In this document: positions 1-7,109 of the stretch, in pieces
Layout of the letters: each line of letters opens with the position of its first letter
Position numbering within the stretch: position 1 is the first letter of the stretch
Assembly (NCBI GenBank): GCA_014338005.1
Contig: QUBZ01000029.1
Span: 1 to 41,969 of the forward strand
DNA from: Chloroflexota bacterium
Lineage (GTDB): Bacteria; Chloroflexota; Anaerolineae; Aggregatilineales; Phototrophicaceae
Direction: 5' to 3'
Length of the DNA stretch: 41,969 nucleotides
The notes under the pieces: model-generated
What the model was told of the DNA's origin: nothing
Seen by the model: only the letters and a program-made list of their open reading frames with translations
The model's database searches: none
Program-made: the position numbers and the translations under genes

Positions 1-2659
1 CGTTGCGGCCATCCGGCAGGAACGCCAATCCATTCACCGCGCCGGCAGTAATCCGCCGCAGTTCCTGGCCGGTTTCCATATCCCACAGGCGCAGCAGGCC
101 GTCCGCGCTGGCGGCCAGGATAGCGCGTCCATCCGGTCGAAAAACCACGCTGTCAACGCGGCTCTCGGCTTCAATCCGGCGAATCGGCGCGTCGTCCGCC
201 ACCTCCCACACCAGAATATGGGTATCGGTCGAACCCGATACAATACGGCTGCCATCCGGGCTGAAAACCGCTTCGACTACTGGCCCCGTATGCCCTTTCA
301 GTTCTCGCACCATGTCGCCGCTGGTCACGTCCCACAGGATCAGTTTGTTATCGGCGCCGCCGGAAACCAGTAACGCGCCATCCGGGCTGAAGGCCAGCGT
401 GCCGACCGTATTGGAATGACCACTTAACTGCCGCAGCGGCCTACCGGCAGCCACATCCCATAGAATGATTGTCCCCCCTTCCGCACCAGATGCAGCTATA
501 TCGCCCAGCGGATTGATTGCCACCGACTGCACCGGCATAGAGTGTCCCAACAGCTTGCGGATAATATCCCCGGAATCCATATCCCAGATAATCACGCTTC
601 GATCCGCCGAGCCGGACACCAGTTTACTGCCGTCCGCACTAATCGCGGCAGATGTCACAATGTCGGTATGCCCTTCACCGTTTCCATCAAAACGCCGGAT
701 TTCTTCCCCCGTTTTTACATCCCACAGGATGATACCATCCAGCCCCGCGGACAGCAGCCGCGCGGCATCCGGGTTAAGCGCCACGCGCCGCACCGGTTGG
801 GTATGTCCCAGGAAAGCGCCCAACTGCGCGCCGTTCGCAAGCTGCCACAGCCGCAAGGTCTGATCGCCGGATGATGACAGCGCCGACCAGCCCTGCGGCG
901 AAACCGCCAGCCCGGTCACAAAATCGCTGTGGCCGAAAAACTGGTGCAGCAGCGTGCCGCTTTTATCCCACAGCGCCACGCTGTTATCATTCGCGCCCGA
1001 AACAATGTATTCGCCACCGGCCAGAAAACCAACCCCCACCACCCATTTGCTGTGTCCCTGAAACCGGCGCAGTTCCTCGCCCGTCGCCACGTCCCACCAG
1101 CGCACGGTGGAATCGCCCGAACCGGACAAAAACGTCTTACCATCGGCGCTGAAGGCGACCACCGCCACGCCCCATTCATGCCCCCGGAAGCGCCGGATAA
1201 TGCGCCCCGTTTCGACATCCCACAGCACAATCGTCGTATCGTCCGAGGCGGACAGGAACGTTTTACCATCCGGGCTGGAGGCCACACTCAAAACGTAAGA
1301 AGTATGGCCCGCATCCAGCGTGACCGCTTCGGGGTCGCCATAGCGGCGGATTAAGCTGCCACTCTCAACATCCCACAGCACAATCGTTTTATCGTCGGCC
1401 CCGGCCAGGAACGTTTTACCGTCTGGGCTGAAGGCCACACTGTTGATCCAGCCGGATTGTTCTCCCTCAAAACGGCGAATTTCTGCTTTCGACTCCAGGT
1501 CCCACAGCCGCACCGTTCCATCCCGCGAACCTGACAGCGCCATCCGTCCATCCGGGCTAAAAGCGACCGACATGACGGCATCCGTATGGCCTTCCAGCAC
1601 GTCCAACGGCTCGCCGGCTGCCATATCCCACAGTCGAACCGTGTTATCGCTTCCGCCAGACAGCGCCCGGCTGCCATCCGGGCTGATGGCAGTGCAGCGC
1701 ACCTGGTTGGTATGGCCCACAAAAACCTTCTGCGTGCCAGGCCCGAAAACCGCGTCGTACAAAACCTGCTGCGACTGCGGCGGCGGGTTATTCATATCGT
1801 TCGCTGCCAGCGCCAGCGCAATAGCAAGATCGGTATACCCCCGGTCGGCCTCCAACCGCGCGCTGGCCGCCAGCGCCAGGCTGTATGACTCCTCGGCGCT
1901 CCGTTCCGCCCGCACCTGCGCCGTCGCCCGAAAGTTGCTCTGCTGGTTCGCCTCATTGAACCCGATGAAAGCAGCTACTGCCAGAACGCCCATCAGCAGC
2001 GCCAACACAACGGCGGCGGACAGGAACATCTGCTGCCGGCGCTGTGCCGCCTTGCGACCGGCGAAGATATAGCGGGTGTGCAGTTCGGTCGGCTCAGGAA
2101 TTTTGCTCAACCCCGCAGAAAGCCATAGTTCCGCTTCCTGAATTTCCTTGCCTTTAAGCAAAAAGCTGTCGTCAAACCCCTTGCTCTCCCACTCTTTAGC
2201 GCGCAGCAGCAGCCGCGTGTGCATCCGGCTGTGCGCGAAATCGGCTTCCAGCGCCGCGCGAACCTTCGGAAACGCTTCCTCAAAGGTGTTGGCATGGCCG
2301 GCGTGTTCGCAAAAATAAATCCAGTTTACATGGCTGATACCCTGTGGAACTTGCTGGCCTTCAAACTTCCGCGCCACGACCGGCACGAGACGTTTGTTCA
2401 GTTGAATTGCGTATGCCAGTTCGTTCAGGCAGTAGTCCGACTCCAGATAGTCCGGGCTGAGTACAGCGATAAACGCATCCGCCCCCTCAATGCCGCGCCG
2501 GATGTCCTCGGTAAATTCGACACTTCCAGGTGGAATATCTTCCCAGTCCACCCATATTTCACGCTCTTCAGCCTTTAAGGCTTCATAGATTTGTTTGGTC
2601 AGTTCAACATCTTTGCGGCGGTAAGAAATAAAAACGTCACTGTAGTCGCTGGCAGCCAT
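1..2659 (-). CDS. TIR domain - TM - WD40 repeat protein (3' end outside window)
   Basis: The frame is open from an ATG at 2659 to the left edge (886 codons). Residues 1-140 are a TIR domain: it starts MAASDYSDVFISYRRKD and has the Cys-x-x-Glu pattern C77/E80, E80 being the usual NADase glutamate position. A linker follows (150-205), then a hydrophobic segment (about 211-232) and from about residue 312 thirteen WD40 repeats plus the start of a fourteenth, most with SPDG and LWD motifs. Fourteen blades would make two seven-bladed propellers. With a single TM helix the TIR would lie in the cytoplasm and the propellers outside, or the reverse; topology is not settled by sequence. TIR-WD40 proteins are usually read as signalling or defence sensors; target and ligand are unknown. 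An in-frame ATG 12 nt upstream is an alternative start. It is transcribed alone, after a hairpin that ends the upstream operon. Confidence 0.9.
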   Translation of the reverse strand, partial: MAASDYSDVFISYRRKDVELTKQIYEALKAEEREIWVDWEDIPPGSVEFTEDIRRGIEGADAFIAVLSPDYLESDYCLNELAYAIQLNKRLVPVVARKFEGQQVPQGISHVNWIYFCEHAGHANTFEEAFPKVRAALEADFAHSRMHTRLLLRAKEWESKGFDDSFLLKGKEIQEAELWLSAGLSKIPEPTELHTRYIFAGRKAAQRRQQMFLSAAVVLALLMGVLAVAAFIGFNEANQQSNFRATAQVRAERSAEESYSLALAASARLEADRGYTDLAIALALAANDMNNPPPQSQQVLYDAVFGPGTQKVFVGHTNQVRCTAISPDGSRALSGGSDNTVRLWDMAAGEPLDVLEGHTDAVMSVAFSPDGRMALSGSRDGTVRLWDLESKAEIRRFEGEQSGWINSVAFSPDGKTFLAGADDKTIVLWDVESGSLIRRYGDPEAVTLDAGHTSYVLSVASSPDGKTFLSASDDTTIVLWDVETGRIIRRFRGHEWGVAVVAFSADGKTFLSGSGDSTVRWWDVATGEELRRFQGHSKWVVGVGFLAGGEYIVSGANDNSVALWDKSGTLLHQFFGHSDFVTGLAVSPQGWSALSSSGDQTLRLWQLANGAQLGAFLGHTQPVRRVALNPDAARLLSAGLDGIILWDVKTGEEIRRFDGNGEGHTDIVTSAAISADGSKLVSGSADRSVIIWDMDSGDIIRKLLGHSMPVQSVAINPLGDIAASGAEGGTIILWDVAAGRPLRQLSGHSNTVGTLAFSPDGALLVSGGADNKLILWDVTSGDMVRELKGHTGPVVEAVFSPDGSRIVSGSTDTHILVWEVADDAPIRRIEAESRVDSVVFRPDGRAILAASADGLLRLWDMETGQELRRITAGAVNGLAFLPDGRN

Positions 2660-2698
2660 ACACCATCTCATCCACTCACCGGCAGTCGTTATCCATAG

Positions 2699-2728
2699 AT
2701 TGTACGCCGCAACCCTTGAATTCCACAA
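2699..2728 (-). promoter_or_regulatory. putative sigma-70 promoter of the TIR-WD40 gene
   Basis: On the minus strand TTGTGG (2728-2723) and TACAAT (2704-2699) are 18 bp apart, about 40 nt upstream of the start codon at 2659. The -10 is good and the -35 partial. No experimental support. Confidence 0.4.
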
Positions 2729-2769
2729 ACCGCCGTATTTTTCCACATTTCCATACCCATACCAAACCA

Positions 2770-2798
2770 AACGCCGCCGGCATCGGCCAGGCGGCGTT
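2770..2798 (-). terminator. hairpin terminator after the molybdoenzyme gene
   Basis: A perfect 9-bp inverted repeat (AACGCCGCC / GGCGGCGTT) with an 11-nt loop lies 42 nt beyond the stop of the molybdoenzyme gene. On the minus strand it is followed by the T-rich stretch TTGGTTTGGT. It probably separates this operon from the TIR-WD40 gene. Confidence 0.6.
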
Positions 2799-2839
2799 AA
2801 CACGATCATCGTGAAAATCTACTTCAAAGTCAGTTCTCC

Positions 2840-4462
2840 CTATACAGTTTTGGAAACAGAATGGATGCCGGTTGCCCCGCTTGGCCTTACCCCGGCGACC
2901 ATCTCGATCTGAGGCGTGCCGTCACTTTCGATGCAGCGCACCGCAAAACGGTGTTCGCCAGCCTCAAACGGCCAATCATAACGCCAGATCACCCAGGTTT
3001 TGTCGGACAGTGGGCTGCGGAGCTGCGCTTCCACCCAATCGCCGCCATCCACCTGCACTTCGACGCGCGCAATCCCCCGCGCGCCCGCCCAAGCGATGCC
3101 GCCGATCGGGATCAGCATGCGGTCGCTGTCTTTATAGGCTGCCTCGGCAGCGACTGTATCAATCACGGAAGTCGCCCGCACCCGCGCTTCTTTATCCCAG
3201 CCGCGCCGCACCCAGTAGCCTTCCTCCCAGGCAGAGATGAACTCCATCTCGGTAATCCACTTGGGCTGTTTCATGCCGTACAGGTCAGGGATGTGGATCC
3301 GCAGCGGCGCGCCATGCCGTTCGCGCAGCGGTTCGTTGTCCCAGGCGTAAGTCAGCATCACGCGCTCATCCTGGCGAATCACATCCAGCGCCACCACTTC
3401 ATCAAATCCATCCGCCGCCTTAATTTTAATGTGCGCGGCCTCCGGCAGTGGTTTGACGCGCTCCAGAATGCGCTGCATACTCGTTCCCGTCCACAGCGTC
3501 GTGCTGATGAGGTCGCCGGCCAGCCGGTTAGAAATGCACGACATGGTGATATACTGGCTCATCGGCTCGTAGCCCTGGATTTCATCCAGCGTCAGTTCCA
3601 GCGGTTCCTCCACCAGCCCGGTGATTTTGAGCGTATAATTTTCCAGGTCAATACGCGGCGGCCCGCCTGTGTTGATGTCAATCCGATAATGCTGGTCAAG
3701 CGGCGTATATTCTGGCCGTGTGCCGGGCGCGGGACTCACGGCATTATCCACATTGGGGAGTGCTGCGGCATTTGTTTGAATCGGTTCTTCAGGCGGCGCA
3801 GATGGCGTATTCCTCAGCAGCGCGCCCAGCCCCGCCCCTACCACTGTAATGGTGGCCGCAGCGCTGCCCAGTTGAATCAGGAATTGGCGGCGGTTGAGCG
3901 CCGTCGCCGAGGCTTCCGTTTCGGCAGTCGGGGACATCGCCGACAGGCGGTAAAATGTATAACCGGCTGCCAGCCCCCATCCGGCAAACACCGCCGCCAG
4001 CCAGGCCAGACTCACTACTGGCGCTGCTGTCGCCGTCAGGTTGAGCGATGCGCTGATTGCCATCATCGGCAGCCCGAACAGGCCGCCCAGAACCAGCCCC
4101 GAAAGCAGGCCGCCGCGCCGCCGCGCCGCCGAACGTGCCAGCGTCCGCCGCGCAATCGAAAAGTAGATGACGCTGGAAACAGCCGCCAGCAGCACAAATA
4201 ACCCGACCGCCATCAACTGCTCGGCCAGTTTGGCCGTATCATCCGTCGGGCCGAGGTTCAGCGCCCGGATGGTATCTACCATCAGGTCAATACCGAACGT
4301 CAGCAGCCCGCCCGGCAGCGCACGCGCCGTCAGGTCGAACAGGTCAAAAGCCGGGAACGGCGTTCCAACTGCACCCGCCCCGGCGAACAACAGCGCCGTC
4401 AGCGCCGCTGCCAGCAGAATGCCCGCCCAAATAATCGTCCCGGTAGAAGTTTTCGTTCCCAT
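2840..4462 (-). CDS. membrane-anchored sulfite-oxidase-family molybdopterin oxidoreductase with internal Tat motif
   Basis: 540 aa. Residues 7-178 hold about four membrane helices. A twin-arginine motif (NRRQFL, R191-R192) is followed by a hydrophobic stretch to about 215, like an internal Tat signal-anchor. The sulfite-oxidase-type Mo-cofactor domain spans about 250-425; Cys309 in MSCISN is the expected Mo ligand. The C-terminal 110 residues look like the Ig-like Mo-co dimerisation domain. The catalytic part should therefore be outside the membrane. Substrate is unknown: sulfite, or protein methionine sulfoxide as for MsrP, though MsrP lacks the dimer domain. The ATG at 4462 is chosen because GAGGTG lies 6 nt upstream; a GTG three codons earlier is less likely. 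It lies 66 nt after the Met-rich gene, in the same direction. Confidence 0.85.
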   Translation of the reverse strand: MGTKTSTGTIIWAGILLAAALTALLFAGAGAVGTPFPAFDLFDLTARALPGGLLTFGIDLMVDTIRALNLGPTDDTAKLAEQLMAVGLFVLLAAVSSVIYFSIARRTLARSAARRRGGLLSGLVLGGLFGLPMMAISASLNLTATAAPVVSLAWLAAVFAGWGLAAGYTFYRLSAMSPTAETEASATALNRRQFLIQLGSAAATITVVGAGLGALLRNTPSAPPEEPIQTNAAALPNVDNAVSPAPGTRPEYTPLDQHYRIDINTGGPPRIDLENYTLKITGLVEEPLELTLDEIQGYEPMSQYITMSCISNRLAGDLISTTLWTGTSMQRILERVKPLPEAAHIKIKAADGFDEVVALDVIRQDERVMLTYAWDNEPLRERHGAPLRIHIPDLYGMKQPKWITEMEFISAWEEGYWVRRGWDKEARVRATSVIDTVAAEAAYKDSDRMLIPIGGIAWAGARGIARVEVQVDGGDWVEAQLRSPLSDKTWVIWRYDWPFEAGEHRFAVRCIESDGTPQIEMVAGVRPSGATGIHSVSKTV

Positions 4463-4487
4463 ACAGCACACCTCATAATGATAATGA

Positions 4488-4509
4488 GGGGCGCAGCAGA
4501 GTGCGCCCC
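4488..4509. repeat. intergenic palindrome GGGGCGCA / TGCGCCCC
   Basis: A perfect 8-bp inverted repeat with a 6-nt loop lies between the Met-rich gene and the molybdoenzyme gene. Similar GC palindromes lie at 18648-18671, 21837-21860 and 32960-32983, always between co-directional genes. It could limit read-through or protect a transcript end, or be a dispersed repetitive element. Confidence 0.6.
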
Positions 4510-4528
4510 TGACGAACTTCAGCCTGCC

Positions 4529-4948
4529 TTAACCGCCCGGTTCTTCCATCATCATGTCAGCCGACAGCGTTTTGTACAGGAAGGCCTCAATCTCGGCGCG
4601 CAGGTCGGTACACGCCGTGTCCTCGCCCTCGATATTGCCCGGCGACAGCAGCATCATATCGCCCCCCATCATCTCTTCTTCCATCATGGCTTCTTCGGAC
4701 TCCATCATCTCGCCTTCCATCTCGGCCATCATCGCATCAAAGAGCGGCGCGTATTGGCCTTTTTCAAAGGTTGAGACATCCATCATCGAGTGGAATCCGT
4801 AATCATGTTCCGCGATGTACAGCAGCAGGATTAAAGTCGAATCGCAGGTATGGGTCATCATCTCATCCTGCGCCTGCGCCACCCCACCGGCAACCAGCGC
4901 GGCAGCCATCACCATCACCAGCGCGACAACAAAAAACCGAGTACGCAT
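4529..4948 (-). CDS. secreted methionine-rich acidic protein
   Basis: 139 aa with a clear Sec signal peptide (MRTRFF then a hydrophobic core, cleavage probably after AQA near residue 27). The mature part of about 113 residues has 18 Met, mostly as Met-Met pairs set among Glu and Asp (EGEMMESEEAMMEEEMMGG), and two Cys. No known enzyme domain is seen. The start has a strong ribosome site (AAGGAGG, 7 nt before ATG). It is the first gene after a set of four 11-bp-spaced repeats and precedes the molybdoenzyme. By analogy with MrpX of Azospira, a Met-rich periplasmic peptide oxidised by hypochlorite and repaired by a YedY/MsrP-type enzyme, it may be a sacrificial oxidant sink. A metal-binding role (Cu or Ag through Met) is the main alternative. 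The coding call is sure; the function is inferred. Confidence 0.85.
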   Translation of the reverse strand: MRTRFFVVALVMVMAAALVAGGVAQAQDEMMTHTCDSTLILLLYIAEHDYGFHSMMDVSTFEKGQYAPLFDAMMAEMEGEMMESEEAMMEEEMMGGDMMLLSPGNIEGEDTACTDLRAEIEAFLYKTLSADMMMEEPGG

Positions 4949-5015
4949 CGAACAACCTCCTTAACATAAACTTCGATCAATCGTCCCTTCGGACACAAGG
5001 AGGTTATCAGCAGGT

Positions 5016-5054
5016 TCTAACGGTCAGGTTACGCGCAGCTTACGTGAAGATTAC
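5016..5054 (-). promoter_or_regulatory. four direct repeats at 11-bp spacing, likely response-regulator boxes
   Basis: On the plus strand TCTAAC, GGTTAC, GCTTAC and GATTAC start at 5016, 5027, 5038 and 5049, exactly 11 bp apart. On the minus strand they read GTAATC, GTAAGC, GTAACC, GTTAGA. OmpR/PhoB-family regulators bind tandem half-sites with about this period. The set lies 68-106 nt upstream of the Met-rich gene start and overlaps the stop codon of the histidine kinase gene. Two more copies precede the regulator gene (7006-7022). Confidence 0.6.
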
Positions 5055-6289
5055 GGGAGGATGAAGGTAAAGGTAGTGCCGCGCCCGGCTTCGCTGGTCA
5101 CATTGATGCTGCCGCCATGCGCCTCGACAAACCCCCGCGCGATTGCCAGCCCCAGGCCCGTCCCCCGGTCGCCGCTGCTGCCGCGTGCGCGGGAACGTTC
5201 GCCCCGGTAAAATCGCTCGAAAATACGCGGCTGGTCTTCAGCCGGGATAACCGAACCTGTGTTATGCACGCTCACCTGTACGCCGGCGCCGGCCCGGCGC
5301 GCGCTGATCGTCACCTGACCATCCGGCGGGGTGTGATGAATGGCATTATCCAGCAGGTTATACAGCACGCGCTGAATTTTATCCGGCGCAATATAAACCC
5401 CCGGCAGTCCGTCCTCAATATCGCTGATGACGGTTACATTCCGCTGCGCCGCCCGCGCGCTGATGCTGTTTAACGTGTCACCGATCAGATTCGATAATGA
5501 TGTAAGTGTACGTGTCAGGTTCAGGTGTCCCGCGTCCATCTGGACGATCTCAAACAGATCATCAATCAGCCGCCCCAGATGTTCGACCTCGCGGTGAATC
5601 TGCTGCCGGTAGCGTATCATCGTCTCCGGGTCGGTCACTACCCCATCCAGCATGGCCTCGTTCATCGCCCGCACGGCGGCCACCGGCGTCCGCAGATCAT
5701 GGGATGCCCACGCCACCAGATCACGGCGGCTCTGCTCCAGCAGCTCTTTTTCGCGGTCTATCGCCTCTAGCTGCGCCGCCATCTGGTTGAACAGCGCCGC
5801 CAGCTGCGCCAGTTCATCGTTGCCCTCGGCCTTCAACCGGGTGTGCAGTTCACCCCGCGCCAGCCGTTGTGCTGCCTCGCCCAATATATGAATACGTTCA
5901 ATCAGCGAACCGGCGATCAGCAGCGCCGAAATCACCGCGATCATCCCGGCGAAAATCAGCAGCCCCGTCGTCAGCACCAGATCGTGCGCGCTGATGAACA
6001 TCAACTGCGCCGTGACAAATACGTTAAGGAACACCAGCAGCACCGTCAGCAGGATGATCGCCAGCAGCGTCCAGCGCAGGCTGTTAAACCACTGCGCCAG
6101 CCGTTTTTTGTACAGCACGTACACCACACCGACGGTCGCGCCCCCGCTGCCGCCCATGAACAGAAACAAAAGCCGCATATCCTGAAGCGGCGGATTCAAA
6201 ACCGGCACGACCACAATCATTGCCGCTGCAAACGCAGCCACCACCGTGATGATAAGCGCCAAGAGCGGATAAAGGTTAATTCGGGTCAA
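5051..6289 (-). CDS. sensor histidine kinase (HAMP, HisKA, HATPase_c)
   Basis: 412 aa. About four membrane helices fall at 8-30, 39-58, 72-93 and 106-128 with only short loops, so any signal would be sensed in or near the membrane. HAMP is about 130-180. The HisKA phospho-acceptor is H197 in SHDLRTP. The ATPase domain has the N box (NLLDNAIHH), F box (IFERFYRG) and G2 box (GTGLGLAIA). The start is a TTG at 6289 that overlaps the last 14 nt of the regulator gene, so the two are probably translationally coupled. No ATG lies in frame before the first helix. It should phosphorylate the adjacent OmpR-type regulator. Confidence 0.93.
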   Translation of the reverse strand: MTRINLYPLLALIITVVAAFAAAMIVVVPVLNPPLQDMRLLFLFMGGSGGATVGVVYVLYKKRLAQWFNSLRWTLLAIILLTVLLVFLNVFVTAQLMFISAHDLVLTTGLLIFAGMIAVISALLIAGSLIERIHILGEAAQRLARGELHTRLKAEGNDELAQLAALFNQMAAQLEAIDREKELLEQSRRDLVAWASHDLRTPVAAVRAMNEAMLDGVVTDPETMIRYRQQIHREVEHLGRLIDDLFEIVQMDAGHLNLTRTLTSLSNLIGDTLNSISARAAQRNVTVISDIEDGLPGVYIAPDKIQRVLYNLLDNAIHHTPPDGQVTISARRAGAGVQVSVHNTGSVIPAEDQPRIFERFYRGERSRARGSSGDRGTGLGLAIARGFVEAHGGSINVTSEAGRGTTFTFILP

Positions 6290-6989
6290 ATTTGTAGCCT
6301 ACGCCTCGCACCGTATGGATATAAGTTGGGTCGGACGGGTCGGGTTCAATTTTTTCGCGCAGCCGCCGGATGTGGACGGTCACGGTGCTTTCGTCGCCGT
6401 AAAACTCGTAACCCCACACCTGGTTCAACAGCTGATCCCGCGTAAGCACCTGCTGGGGATGCCGCGCGAAAAACCACAGCAGATCAAACTCTTTGGCCGT
6501 CAGCGTCACCGGCTCGCCGCGAAGTGTCACGACGCGCCGCAGCGGGTCAATGTGCAGGCCAGCGAACGCCAGCGGCTGCCGCGCCGGTTCGCCGGCGGAC
6601 GCGCTGCGCCGCAGCACCGCCTTCACCCGCGCCACCAGCTCGCGCGGGCTGAACGGTTTGACCACGTAATCATCCACACCCAATTCAAAACCGGTGATGC
6701 GGTCAATCTCGTCCCCGCGCGAAGTCAGCATGATGATCGGCACGCCGCCCAGCGCCCCCTGGTACTCCGGCGCGTTCCGCAGCGACCGCGTGATGGTGAA
6801 ACCGTCCAGACCCGGCAGCATGATGTCCAGCAAAATCAGGTCTGCCGGTTTTTCGCGGAGTTTTTCCAGCGCCTCCGGCCCGCTTTCGGCCTCCACCACC
6901 AAAAAACCATCCAGTTCCAGGTAGCGCCGGACGACCTCCCGCAGCGTGTTTTCATCGTCAACGATATAAATCACCTGCGTTTTACCCAT
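6276..6989 (-). CDS. OmpR/PhoB-family response regulator
   Basis: 237 aa, typical for the family. Receiver domain 1-125: acidic pair D11/D12, phospho-acceptor D55 in LLDIMLPG, T/S in MLTSRG and Lys in VVKPFS. The C-terminal winged helix (about 138-235) has the usual recognition region (STVTVHIRRLREKIE) and ends GVGYKFDPN. It is first in the operon with the histidine kinase. Direct repeats of the xxTTAC type with 11-bp period occur 17 nt upstream and again before the Met-rich/molybdoenzyme genes, suggesting autoregulation and control of that pair. Confidence 0.95.
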   Translation of the reverse strand: MGKTQVIYIVDDENTLREVVRRYLELDGFLVVEAESGPEALEKLREKPADLILLDIMLPGLDGFTITRSLRNAPEYQGALGGVPIIMLTSRGDEIDRITGFELGVDDYVVKPFSPRELVARVKAVLRRSASAGEPARQPLAFAGLHIDPLRRVVTLRGEPVTLTAKEFDLLWFFARHPQQVLTRDQLLNQVWGYEFYGDESTVTVHIRRLREKIEPDPSDPTYIHTVRGVGYKFDPN

Positions 6990-7005
6990 AAAACTACCCT
7001 CAAAA

Positions 7006-7022
7006 GATTACGCGCCTCTTAC
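7006..7022 (-). promoter_or_regulatory. two 11-bp-spaced repeats upstream of the response regulator
   Basis: GATTAC (7006) and TCTTAC (7017) are 11 bp apart and match the four boxes at 5016-5054. They lie in the divergent region between the regulator (start 6989) and the DUF3048 gene (start 7110), so either or both could be controlled. Confidence 0.5.
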
Positions 7023-7109
7023 AGGCAGGCGCTTGTCGGGCGCTCGCCCCATTTTTACCCCACGCGCCGAATGGATGCGATACAATGTGACAAAAAAACG
7101 AGGTGCGCG

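Noticed and set aside
2861..4201. Long plus-strand open frame opposite the molybdoenzyme
   Set aside because: His/Arg-rich translation with no domain; an antisense shadow of a GC-rich gene that has clear Mo-cofactor motifs on the other strand.
4529..4948. Met-rich protein as spurious low-complexity reading frame
   Set aside because: It has a strong ribosome site, a clean signal peptide, and is co-directional with neighbours; the Met codons are not a simple repeat.
6315..7109. N-terminal extension of the DUF3048 protein by about 265 residues
   Set aside because: It is antisense to the response regulator; a signal peptide and ribosome site mark the start at 7110.
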